The translations under genes and the position numbers were made by a program. 6,956 nucleotides of DNA from Armatimonadota bacterium (GTDB lineage Bacteria > Armatimonadota > DTGP01 > JAHWJO01): positions 1 to 6,956 of the forward strand of contig JAHWJO010000249.1 of assembly GCA_019348365.1 (NCBI GenBank), written 5' to 3'. The notes beneath the pieces were generated by a model. It was not told where the DNA came from. It did not search any database and was given only the letters and a program-made list of their open reading frames with translations. How positions within the stretch are numbered: position 1 is the first letter of the stretch; every line of letters begins with the position of its first letter. Shown here in pieces: positions 1-5,728 of the stretch.

Positions 1-56
1 GAAGTCGGCGCAGGCCGACTTTGCGCTTTTGTTGCCCGCGACTTGAGTCGCCGGGT
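1..56. repeat. Left-edge intergenic repeat with two adjacent hairpins
   Basis: Two perfect stems lie side by side. The first pairs 2-9 with 14-21 (AAGTCGGC / GCCGACTT, loop 10-13). The second pairs 38-43 with 46-51 (GCGACT / AGTCGC, 2-base gap); it can be extended past one C-C mismatch by pairing 35-36 with 53-54. Both share the AGTCG/CGACT words, so the arms could also pair crosswise. The layout looks like a dispersed hairpin repeat of the kind common between genes in GC-rich environmental bacteria. The first hairpin is followed on the + strand by a broken T-rich stretch (20-33), so it could also end transcription from a gene left of the window. The element may be cut by the window edge. The hairpins are directly visible; the repeat-family assignment is inference. 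Confidence 0.5.
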
Positions 57-190
57 ACAACTCTCCCCGAACCTTCATCCGCCCCGCTTGTGCTTCTTCC
101 TCTCAGATGTCACGATTATCTGAGGAAGCAGAGACTTCCGATCCCTGCATTCCTCCTTCGAGGAGATCAACGCGCGTCCCCGCCGTCCCC

Positions 191-1585
191 ATGTTCTTTT
201 CTATCTTCCCTCCAAAACCGAAGCCGGATCGGAAAGCTCCCCCGCCCTCCCTGACGGAAGGCTCCCTTCCCCACGCGGTCTGGAACCTCGCCTGGCCGAC
301 GGTGATGACGAACCTCCTCTGGTCGGGGACGGGCCTCATCAACATGATGTTCGTCGGGCGGCTGGGGAAGGATGCGCTCGCGGTGGTGGGCCGCAGCGAG
401 CAGATCATGTTCCTGCTCATGTCGATCATCACCTCCGTCAGCGTGGGCTCCTCAGCATTGGTGGCGCGCTCTATCGGGGCCAACGATCTGAAAAGCGCAG
501 AGATCGCTTCCCGTCAGTCGCTCATCATGGCGGCGCTCGGCGGACTTCTCTCCTCCCTGCTGCTCCTGCTTTTCGGACCGGTGATCCTCTGGGGGATGGC
601 CGCGCGGGGGGAGGAGCTGGCGTCGAGCATCCGGTACGTGCAGATCCTCGCGGGGGTGCAGGTACAGGTCTTCTTCATGATCGTCATCGGGGCGATCTAC
701 CGGGGAGTGGGGGACACCCGCACGCCGATGTACATCATGGGCGTCGTCAACCTCCTGCAAATCGCGGGGGACTGGACCCTCATCTTCGGAGTCGGGCCGT
801 TCCCCCATTTGGGCGTGGTGGGAGCGGCCTGGTCGTGGATGATCTCGCGCACGGTGGGGGTAGTCCTCTCCTTCTATTTCCTCTGGCGCTCGCCCCTCGC
901 CCACACGATGAAGGGCGACCTGCGGCCCCAGTGGGACTGGTTCCGGCGAATCTGGGCGGTCGGTCTTCCCACGGCGATCCAGCAGACTCTCCGGCTGACC
1001 GGCAGCATGGTGTTCCTCGGTATTCTGGGCCGGCTGCCCCACGGCACCGCCGCCGTCGCGACCCTGACGGTGGGGATGCGGATCGAATCGCTGGCCTTCA
1101 TGCCGGGATTCGGGTACAGCATGGCGGCGATGACGCTCGTGGGGCAGAACCTCGGCGCCCAGAAGCCGGAGCGGGCGGAACGGGCGGGATGGGTCTGCGC
1201 GTGGCAGGCGATGGGCATCATGACCCTCTGCGGGCTCGCGTTCCTGCTAATCCCCCAGACCATCCTCCGTATCTTCACTCATGACCCCGACGTGCTCCGG
1301 TTCGGGACCGGCTACCTCTACGCGAACGGCATCGCGCAGCCGTTCCTCGCGCTCGGCATCGCCCTCTCCGGCGCGCTCCAGGGCGCGGGCGAGACCCGTC
1401 TCCCGGCGTGGATCACCTTCTTTACGATGTGGTTCATCCGCGTCCCCCTGACTTACCTGTTCGCGGTGTCGCTGGGTCTGGGGACGATGGCGGCGTGGGG
1501 CGTGATGGCCCTGACCAACATCACGTACGGAGTCATTATCACCCTCTTCTTCAGGCGGGGCGACTGGAAGACGAAAGAGGTCTAA
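191..1585 (+). CDS. MATE family efflux transporter
   Basis: This is an inner-membrane multidrug/toxin extrusion antiporter of the MATE family, expected to export cationic or other small compounds in exchange for Na+ or H+. Starting at 191 it has 464 residues, normal for the family (about 450), with around 12 hydrophobic segments beginning near residue 28. The family's two homologous halves are visible. VARSIGANDLKSAE (91-104) in the N half matches VGQNLGAQKPERAE (317-330) in the C half, and RGVGDTRTPM (171-180) matches LQGAGETRLPAW (396-407). The ATG at 107 would add 28 residues and has no Shine-Dalgarno. That extension contains codons such as TTA and TCT unlike the rest, and reads like non-coding DNA, so 191 is preferred. 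The start at 191 also lacks a well-placed ribosome site: AGGAGA at 161-166 is 24 bases away. The gene stands alone on its strand, and its substrate cannot be predicted. Confidence 0.95.
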   Translation: MFFSIFPPKPKPDRKAPPPSLTEGSLPHAVWNLAWPTVMTNLLWSGTGLINMMFVGRLGKDALAVVGRSEQIMFLLMSIITSVSVGSSALVARSIGANDLKSAEIASRQSLIMAALGGLLSSLLLLLFGPVILWGMAARGEELASSIRYVQILAGVQVQVFFMIVIGAIYRGVGDTRTPMYIMGVVNLLQIAGDWTLIFGVGPFPHLGVVGAAWSWMISRTVGVVLSFYFLWRSPLAHTMKGDLRPQWDWFRRIWAVGLPTAIQQTLRLTGSMVFLGILGRLPHGTAAVATLTVGMRIESLAFMPGFGYSMAAMTLVGQNLGAQKPERAERAGWVCAWQAMGIMTLCGLAFLLIPQTILRIFTHDPDVLRFGTGYLYANGIAQPFLALGIALSGALQGAGETRLPAWITFFTMWFIRVPLTYLFAVSLGLGTMAAWGVMALTNITYGVIITLFFRRGDWKTKEV

Positions 1586-1614
1586 CCGGCTGAGAGGTGC
1601 GCCAATCAGCGGTT
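1584..1614. terminator. Possible bidirectional hairpin between convergent genes
   Basis: The 20-base gap between the MATE stop and the lipoprotein stop lies inside an imperfect inverted repeat. Bases 1584-1588 plus 1590-1593 pair with 1606-1614, with G1589 bulged and a 12-base loop. The stem includes most or all of each stop codon. Its position suits a shared terminator for two converging transcripts, but neither strand has a T-run after the stem, so intrinsic termination is doubtful. Confidence 0.25.
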
Positions 1615-2409
1615 GCGGGTGGCGTTCAACTCGATGACGAAGGGGTGACTCGTACGGCGCGAGGCCGCCCGGCCTTCGATCCGCAAGCGGATCGCCCCAT
1701 CATCCAGCGTTCCGCTGAGGCGGCTCCCGTTCCCCATCAGCGACGGCCACGGCCAGAAGATCCCTGTGGTGATCTCCGCCGGGATGTTGACCGTATTGAT
1801 CTCCTCCTGGACCCGGTGATTGTCGACGAGGGTGCCGGAGACCGCATTTCCCTGCATCTCCAGCTTCCAGGATTGCAGCATTGAGGTGACCCGATTGTCT
1901 CGGTCCCGGACGTGATGAGCCGACGCGAACGTGAACTGCCCGTCTTCGCGGGGGGGCAGTCCGCTCGGGCTGCGGGTGTCCGTCAGATGGGGCCGAAGGG
2001 AGAGGTTCACCGGGTTCTCCTCCACAAATCCTCCGTGCTCAATGGGCGGGTTCACTTCCACCAGCATCTCCCACGTGTAGGTCTGTGGGCTTTCGCTCCC
2101 GTTCCCGTCGAACAGCGTCACCGTCACGGTGGCGTTCCCCCGGTACAGCTTGCCCGCCGGATTCCCGCCGATCACGCCGGACCCTCCACTCCCCGGCGCT
2201 GGCGCCCCCGTCGTCGAGCCGGACCCTCCGCCGTTCGTCCCACCGGTGTTGAAATTGCCGGTTGTTCCTGATCCGCCGCTCGGATTTCCCACGGTATCCG
2301 GCGAGCCCAGACCGGAGCTCCCTCCCCCGCACCCCGCCATCATTGCAGCGATGAGAGCCACTGCCGCCACAGAGAAAAGGTCCCTGCCCACTTGCCTCCG
2401 ATCACTCAT
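1606..2409 (-). CDS. Putative lipoprotein of unknown function with Gly/Ser/Thr-rich linker
   Basis: I do not recognise a family for this 267-residue protein. The N terminus is a clear type II signal peptide: Arg-rich start (R4, R5, R9), hydrophobic core 11-24, lipobox M24-A25-G26-C27. Mature protein would be lipidated at C27 and attached to a membrane. Residues 28-86 form a low-complexity Gly/Ser/Thr/Asn/Pro linker. Residues 88-267 form the only globular part, with alternating hydrophobic and polar stretches suggesting beta strands. Two similar pieces, NAVSGTLVDN (188-197) and SRLSGTLDDG (229-238), resemble the 'GnxvSGTl' strands of beta-barrel lipoproteins. There are no visible catalytic motifs. 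The ATG is preceded by AGGAGG at an 8-base spacing, the strongest ribosome site in the window, so expression is probably good. It has its own 5' region (a long spacer) and appears monocistronic. A structural or ligand-binding envelope role is a guess. Confidence 0.85.
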   Translation of the reverse strand: MSDRRQVGRDLFSVAAVALIAAMMAGCGGGSSGLGSPDTVGNPSGGSGTTGNFNTGGTNGGGSGSTTGAPAPGSGGSGVIGGNPAGKLYRGNATVTVTLFDGNGSESPQTYTWEMLVEVNPPIEHGGFVEENPVNLSLRPHLTDTRSPSGLPPREDGQFTFASAHHVRDRDNRVTSMLQSWKLEMQGNAVSGTLVDNHRVQEEINTVNIPAEITTGIFWPWPSLMGNGSRLSGTLDDGAIRLRIEGRAASRRTSHPFVIELNATRNR

Positions 2410-2417
2410 GATCCTGC

Positions 2418-2423
2418 CCTCCT
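2418..2423 (-). promoter_or_regulatory. Shine-Dalgarno of the lipoprotein gene
   Basis: A perfect AGGAGG on the - strand lies 8 bases before the ATG at 2409. It fixes this start and supports the reality of a gene with no recognised homologue. Confidence 0.85.
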
Positions 2424-2918
2424 GATAAAGATAAATTTACGAGCGGGTACTTATATGCAGCCATCCCCATAGAAGTAAGGAGCGACCGCTGCCAAATACA
2501 AAAATAATCCTGAGATTCGAGGGTGATTGTCGAGGTCTGGAATGAAGTGGCGGAGGACGGAAGTCGAGGTTCAGAGAGAGTAGATAGGGAATCTCATCCC
2601 TCCATTACGTAAGGTAGCGACGAAGGGAGATGTTATAGGCCCAGACTTCCGAAGCAATTGTTTTTCATATAAATATCTTACGCATGCTCAATAAGACTAT
2701 TTATCCAGATTTCTCATCCGAGGCATGATTTTTTCTCTACGTTTTGTAAAACGAGGAGTCGTTTCAAAAGGTTCATCTGTTTAGACGCAAGAGAACTGCG
2801 TTTTATTTCAAAAATTTCTTTTTTTTCAACGTCACTCAAAGGGGATTCTGTTCTTTAAATCGATATTCGAGGGATGGCAGGGGTCGAAGTTATCAGGAGT
2901 AACGCAAAACGTATCGCC

Positions 2919-2930
2919 TGCCAATTGGCA
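2919..2930. repeat. 12-base perfect palindrome
   Basis: TGCCAATTGGCA is perfectly self-complementary. It could be a protein-binding site, but it lies about 500 bases upstream of the nearest start codon, so a regulatory role is unproven. It may simply be chance or a repeat fragment. Confidence 0.3.
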
Positions 2931-2944
2931 TCCTAAGCCTTTCC

Positions 2945-3028
2945 TGTCATTCTGAGCAGAACGGATTTTCCTCTATGTCATTCCGACTCCCTTCCATGAC
3001 CTTTCGACTTCCTTCCATGTCATTCCGA
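2945..3028. repeat. Tandem 'TGTCATTCCGA' repeats, 21-base period
   Basis: Four related 11-base words begin at 2945 (TGTCATTCTGA), 2976 (TGTCATTCCGA), 2997 (TGACCTTTCGA) and 3018 (TGTCATTCCGA). The last three are spaced exactly 21 bases apart, and the 10 bases after copies two and three are nearly the same (CTCCCTTCCA and CTTCCTTCCA). The fourth copy is the left end of the inverted-repeat element beginning at 3018. This looks like stepwise duplication of the tip of that element. Confidence 0.7.
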
Positions 3029-3146
3029 ACGGAGTGAGGAATCTGACCCCGAAGACAAAAAACTCTCTCCTGTACTACAGACTCTCTGTTGGACCGAAAG
3101 ACTCTCTTACGTACGGTCAGATCCCTCGCGTACGCTCGGGATGACA
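3018..3146. repeat. Inverted-repeat intergenic element (MITE-like or REP-like)
   Basis: The left arm 3018-3048 starts TGTCATTCCGAACGGA and ends GGAATCTGACC. The right arm 3115-3146, read on the - strand, starts TGTCATCCCGAGCG and ends GGGATCTGACC. The arms therefore match over 31-32 bases with a few substitutions and one length difference. The 66-base centre holds three copies of ACTCTCT at 3062, 3081 and 3101, spaced 19 and 20 bases. From recall, elements with tips like TGTCATTCCGAGCG...GAGGAATCT are common non-coding repeats in several bacterial phyla. No transposase and no clear target-site duplication are visible. A transposable (MITE) or a structural (REP/BIME) origin are both possible. 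Confidence 0.65.
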
Positions 3147-3173
3147 GTTAGCGGTAGCCGCTGCGTAAGTGCA

Positions 3174-3204
3174 CAAATAAAAGAAGCGGGGGCTTGCCCC
3201 CGCT
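3174..3204 (-). terminator. Intrinsic terminator of the four-gene operon
   Basis: Read on the - strand, a 9-base perfect GC-rich stem (3204-3196 with 3193-3185, AGCGGGGGC / GCCCCCGCT, AA between the arms) is followed by the U-rich tail TCTTTTATTTG. This is a textbook rho-independent terminator. It lies 48 bases past the stop of the last gene of the operon. On the + strand the same hairpin has no T-run after it, so it acts in one direction only. Confidence 0.85.
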
Positions 3205-3252
3205 CAAGAACTCCTCCCCTGCTGATGATCCATATTCCTGCTGTTAACCCGA

Positions 3253-3993
3253 TCATTGAGGGAGCTTGACTTCCCCCTTCAGGACGATCTCGTTCGCCTG
3301 GCTTTCCACCGACTGCAATCGCGCGGGCAGCTCCAGCTCATCCAGGTCGAAGACGGGGTTGATCCGCTGCTCCACCAACCGGACGGCCATCAGCGGCAGG
3401 TTGAGCCGCGAGACGGCGAGCGCATCCGGCGCGAAGTGTACGCGATTGCCTTCCTGGGGAACCCCTTTCCCGCGCAGGGTGAGAGGGATCGACACGCCGA
3501 GGAGTTGCGGAGCGGCGTTCACCACGATGTTTCCCGTCTCGAACTGCACCCGCAGGCCGGGGATGCCCCGGTCGTTTTTCGCCAGGTACGCGTTCGCGGA
3601 CTCCTCCGTCACGTACGCGGTGAAGGCGCTGCTGCCGATGTTTTCCAGGGTGCGGCTTTTGGAATTGAACCGCACGTCGTACAGGTCGGCGTCCAGCCGG
3701 CGGATGTCGAAACCCTTTTTCGTCCGGAGGTCGTCGGCGGTGATCGTGAGGTGGGAAATGTATCCCCTCCGGAGGTCCGACCCCTTCTTGTAAATTTTGA
3801 CATTGTATCGCTCTGCCGGACCCATCAGGTCTTTCATATAGCGCGTGACGGAGCGCTCCCCGATCTTGTAGGGATTGAGCTGGTCGCAGCCGGAGAGCAG
3901 GGCGAATCCGATCAATGCAAACGGCAGAATTCCGCCCAGGAGGCGGCCCGATGCGATTCGACAGGCACTAAATTTCTTTACTGTTTTGAACAT
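3253..3993 (-). CDS. LmeA-like (DUF2993) phospholipid-binding family lipoprotein
   Basis: This 246-residue protein has a basic N terminus (K3, K6, K7, R12, R17), a hydrophobic stretch 18-33 and lipobox L33-S34-G35-C36, so it should be a membrane-anchored lipoprotein facing outward. The mature part resembles the DUF2993/LmeA family. A segment of alternating strands covers about 61-128. The stretch 129-240 includes the pattern 'ANAYLAKN...GLRVQFETGNIVV' and ends with LNLPLMAVRLVEQRINPVFDLDELELP (197-223), typical of the family's C terminus. The mycobacterial member LmeA is a phospholipid-binding protein involved in lipomannan elongation; whether this bacterium's protein binds lipid is inference. 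It is the last gene of the operon, 15 bases after the NUDIX stop, with only a weak ribosome site (GGA about 6 bases before ATG). A strong terminator follows. The lipoprotein call is firm; the family call is moderately sure. Confidence 0.85.
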   Translation of the reverse strand: MFKTVKKFSACRIASGRLLGGILPFALIGFALLSGCDQLNPYKIGERSVTRYMKDLMGPAERYNVKIYKKGSDLRRGYISHLTITADDLRTKKGFDIRRLDADLYDVRFNSKSRTLENIGSSAFTAYVTEESANAYLAKNDRGIPGLRVQFETGNIVVNAAPQLLGVSIPLTLRGKGVPQEGNRVHFAPDALAVSRLNLPLMAVRLVEQRINPVFDLDELELPARLQSVESQANEIVLKGEVKLPQ

Positions 3994-4008
3994 AGGGATT
4001 CCGTCTCG

Positions 4009-4554
4009 TCAGGGGGAGGCTTTCCGAATTCGCTCTGCGGCGAGGAGGAGGCCGGTGATCGTCTTCGCGTCCTGGATGCGCCCGTCGAGGCACCGCGCCA
4101 GCGCCTCCTCGAACGGGAGCGCCACCACTTCGACGACCTCATCCTCGTCGAGGTTCTGCGCGGATTCCGTCAGGTCGGTCGCGAGGTAGGCGTGGATCAT
4201 CTCGGTGCAGAAGCCGGGGGAAACGTAAAAGGCTCCCAGCTCCTCCAGCGATCCCGCCCGCCTCCCGACCTCCTCTTCGATCTCACGCTCCGCCGTCTGG
4301 CGGGGGGATTCGCCGGGGTCGAGCGTACCCGCCGGGATCTCCAGCAGCTCCCCGCCCGCCGCGAGCCGGAACTGACGCACCATCAGCACTTCCCCATCTG
4401 CCGTGAGGGGGACGATGGCGACCGCCCCCCGGTGCTCCACGATCTCCCGATTCGACTCCCGCCCGTCCTCCAGGCGCACCTGATGGACCTTCAGCGTGAC
4501 CGTCCGGCCTTCGTAGATCGTGTCCGTGCCCAGGATCGTTTCGGATGCGCTCAC
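4009..4554 (-). CDS. NUDIX hydrolase, ADP-ribose pyrophosphatase type
   Basis: The product is probably a soluble hydrolase splitting ADP-ribose into AMP and ribose 5-phosphate. Started at the GTG at 4554 it has 181 residues, normal for this subfamily. The Nudix box is complete at 76-97: G76-x5-E82-x7-R90-E91-I92-x-E94-E95-x-G97, holding the metal-binding glutamates. After it comes FYVSPGFCTEMIHAYLA (109-125), the 'SPG' segment typical of ADP-ribose pyrophosphatases, with P113 16 residues past the box. Upstream, HRGAVAIVPL (41-50) and MVRQFR (58-63) also fit. The start is set by AAGGA 8 bases before GTG, and the GTG overlaps the DUF3866 stop as GTGA, implying translational coupling. An upstream in-frame extension to 4734 would overlap the DUF3866 gene by over 180 bases and is Gly/Pro-rich shadow sequence, so it is rejected. 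Substrate could also be another nucleotide sugar. Confidence 0.93.
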   Translation of the reverse strand: MSASETILGTDTIYEGRTVTLKVHQVRLEDGRESNREIVEHRGAVAIVPLTADGEVLMVRQFRLAAGGELLEIPAGTLDPGESPRQTAEREIEEEVGRRAGSLEELGAFYVSPGFCTEMIHAYLATDLTESAQNLDEDEVVEVVALPFEEALARCLDGRIQDAKTITGLLLAAERIRKASP

Positions 4555-5690
4555 CGGGAGGGTCCTTTCTGTAACCGTAAAGCGTAGCGTTGTCCGGCGA
4601 CCCAGCCCGCCGCCGCCGCCGTAGTGAAGAAAACCGGATCGTCCTCCAGGTTGCGTCCCATGCTGCGGAGGGGGAGGTCCGCCCCCCGGAGCGCGTCCAG
4701 GAGGGGAGCTTCCGCTACCCATTCGATCCGGCACCGCTCGGAGGAGGGGAGGTCATAAGGGTGGGCTTCGCGCTTCGATTCCGGCGTACCCTCATGACCG
4801 GGATCGGAAGGTGAGGCGAGGGGGAGGGTGACCGGCGCGAGCAGCAGCCGCTCGATGAGGTTATGGATGTGATGGCTGATCCCCCGGTGCCGGGGACGGG
4901 GATCGGCCCCGCTCGCCCGCGCGACGAGGATCGGGTCGCCGCCCAGCGCGAACGCCAGGTGCGCGGCTTCGGCCATGTAAAGTCCCCCGAACCCCAGCGC
5001 GCTCCCTGTACCGGCGTTCCCCGGCCCCTGCGCGATGAGGAGCAGATCGCACGCCGCCGGGCCGACCGCGACGGCCATCCCGCTGCCCAGCGTGACGGCC
5101 TCGTACTCCCCCCCGAAGGCTTGCCCGCAGGTGATCGTCGCATGGAGGAGACGCTGCGCCCTCAGCCGGGGGAGGAGATCGCTCAGGGCGAGGGGGAGCG
5201 ATGCCGTGTCCGGCATGAGGTACGCCACCCTCGGATACGGGACTCCCCGCGAATCCGCCGCAAGCTTCAGCCCAACGAGAGCCGGGGCGATCTGGCTGTG
5301 CAGCTCCGCGATGAGGACGGGACGGCCCTCCAGGTTTTCCGGCAGGTCGGGAACGGCTTCTTCCGCCGCCTGCACCGCTATCTGGTGCGGAGCGTACCGC
5401 ATCTTGATGAGGTGCCCCGCCGTCTCCTCCCCGAAGGTGGACCGGGACTCCCGCTCGCAGCGGGTGAGGTTGGCGATGACGAAATCCCACCCGCCCGTCC
5501 CCAGGTTCAGGTCCACGGCGGTCGTGTTGAGCAGCACGCGGTCCCCGACTTCTACGCCGCCGGTCAGATCGGGGTAGCAGAGGGCGGGGCGCGAGTCGCC
5601 GGGATCGTTCGACGGCGAGACCCGGAGCTTGAGCGCGCCCGGACGCTCCTCCGTCACCTCCGTCACCCATCCGGTCATCGTGTGCAGCAC
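4551..5690 (-). CDS. DUF3866 family protein
   Basis: A 379-residue soluble protein with no signal peptide or membrane segment, belonging to the uncharacterised DUF3866 family. Recognisable conserved parts in order: GWVTEVTEERPGALKLRV (7-24), VGDRVLLNTTAVDLNLGTGG (48-67), DFVIANL (69-75), GHLIKMRYAPHQIAVQAAEE (92-111), LIAELHSQIAP (126-136), CGQAFGGEYEAVTLGSG (188-204) and QGPGNAGTGSALGFGGL (221-237), a Gly-rich stretch. A His-rich motif HRGISHHIHN follows at 268-277. Such conserved Gly and His motifs hint at an enzyme or ligand-binding protein, but no activity is known to me. The start is GTG at 5690, supported by GGAAGGG 7 bases before it; ATG at 5678 is the alternative and lacks a well-spaced site. 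The gene lies 28 bases after the peptidase gene and overlaps the NUDIX gene by 4 bases. Confidence 0.93.
   Translation of the reverse strand: MLHTMTGWVTEVTEERPGALKLRVSPSNDPGDSRPALCYPDLTGGVEVGDRVLLNTTAVDLNLGTGGWDFVIANLTRCERESRSTFGEETAGHLIKMRYAPHQIAVQAAEEAVPDLPENLEGRPVLIAELHSQIAPALVGLKLAADSRGVPYPRVAYLMPDTASLPLALSDLLPRLRAQRLLHATITCGQAFGGEYEAVTLGSGMAVAVGPAACDLLLIAQGPGNAGTGSALGFGGLYMAEAAHLAFALGGDPILVARASGADPRPRHRGISHHIHNLIERLLLAPVTLPLASPSDPGHEGTPESKREAHPYDLPSSERCRIEWVAEAPLLDALRGADLPLRSMGRNLEDDPVFFTTAAAAGWVAGQRYALRLQKGPSR
4563..4567 (-). promoter_or_regulatory. Shine-Dalgarno deciding the NUDIX GTG start
   Basis: AAGGA on the - strand lies inside the last codons of the DUF3866 gene, 8 bases before the GTG at 4554. 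It supports the short NUDIX start over longer alternatives and suits coupled translation. Confidence 0.75.
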
Positions 5691-5697
5691 GGGCCGA

Positions 5698-5704
5698 CCC
5701 TTCC
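5698..5704 (-). promoter_or_regulatory. Shine-Dalgarno deciding the DUF3866 GTG start
   Basis: GGAAGGG on the - strand sits 7 bases before the GTG at 5690. It favours this start over the ATG 12 bases further in. Confidence 0.7.
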
Positions 5705-5711
5705 GAAACTT

Positions 5712-5728
5712 CGCCGGATCAGCCGGCG
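5712..5728 (-). other. Hairpin across the peptidase stop codon
   Basis: A 6-base perfect stem (5712-5717 with 5723-5728, CGCCGG / CCGGCG) with a 5-base loop encloses the stop codon of the M20 gene. It lies just before the DUF3866 ribosome site. There is no U-run on the - strand, so it is not an intrinsic terminator for this operon. It could affect mRNA stability or the relative expression of the two genes. Confidence 0.3.

Larger units (their letters stand above)
2424..3252. other. Gene-free spacer, AT-rich in its centre
   Basis: About 830 bases between two - strand genes hold no convincing reading frame. The longest starts give only about 13-20 codons (for example 2873 on the + strand, 20 codons) without suitable ribosome sites. 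Composition shifts strongly: roughly 2640-2870 has A- and T-runs, including eight T at 2819-2826, in contrast to the GC-rich genes on both sides. The right third (2945-3204) holds the tandem repeat, the inverted-repeat element and the terminator listed separately. The left end must contain the promoter and leader of the lipoprotein gene. A TATAAG on the - strand near 2448-2453 is a candidate -10 box, but no good -35 partner is visible. Small palindromes occur at 2605-2612 (TTACGTAA), 2740-2753 and 2919-2930. Confidence 0.7.

Noticed and set aside
452..1042. - strand open frame inside the MATE gene
   Set aside because: It is antisense to a clearly conserved transporter and rich in His, Arg, Asp and Pro with no domain.
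2783..2826. Terminator-like hairpin with T-rich tail on the + strand
   Set aside because: The stem is only 5 Watson-Crick pairs plus a wobble extension, the longest T-run is separated from it, and no + strand gene precedes it in the spacer.
2873..2935. 20-codon + strand reading frame in the spacer
   Set aside because: The purine stretch abuts the ATG rather than being spaced from it, the peptide matches nothing known to me, and it overlaps the palindrome at 2919-2930.
2945..3028. Possible CRISPR array because of regularly spaced repeats
   Set aside because: The period is 21 bases with the sequence between the words also repeated, so there are no unique spacers; the copies are degenerate and no cas gene is near.
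3256..4587. Long + strand open frame (443 codons) opposite the NUDIX and DUF2993 genes
   Set aside because: It lies antisense across two well-supported genes, is rich in Arg, Asp, Glu and Leu as GC-rich shadow frames are, and has no recognisable domain.
4555..4734. N-terminal extension of the NUDIX gene to 4734
   Set aside because: It would overlap DUF3866 by more than 180 bases and encodes Gly/Pro-rich low-complexity sequence; the GTG at 4554 has a good ribosome site and gives the normal family length.
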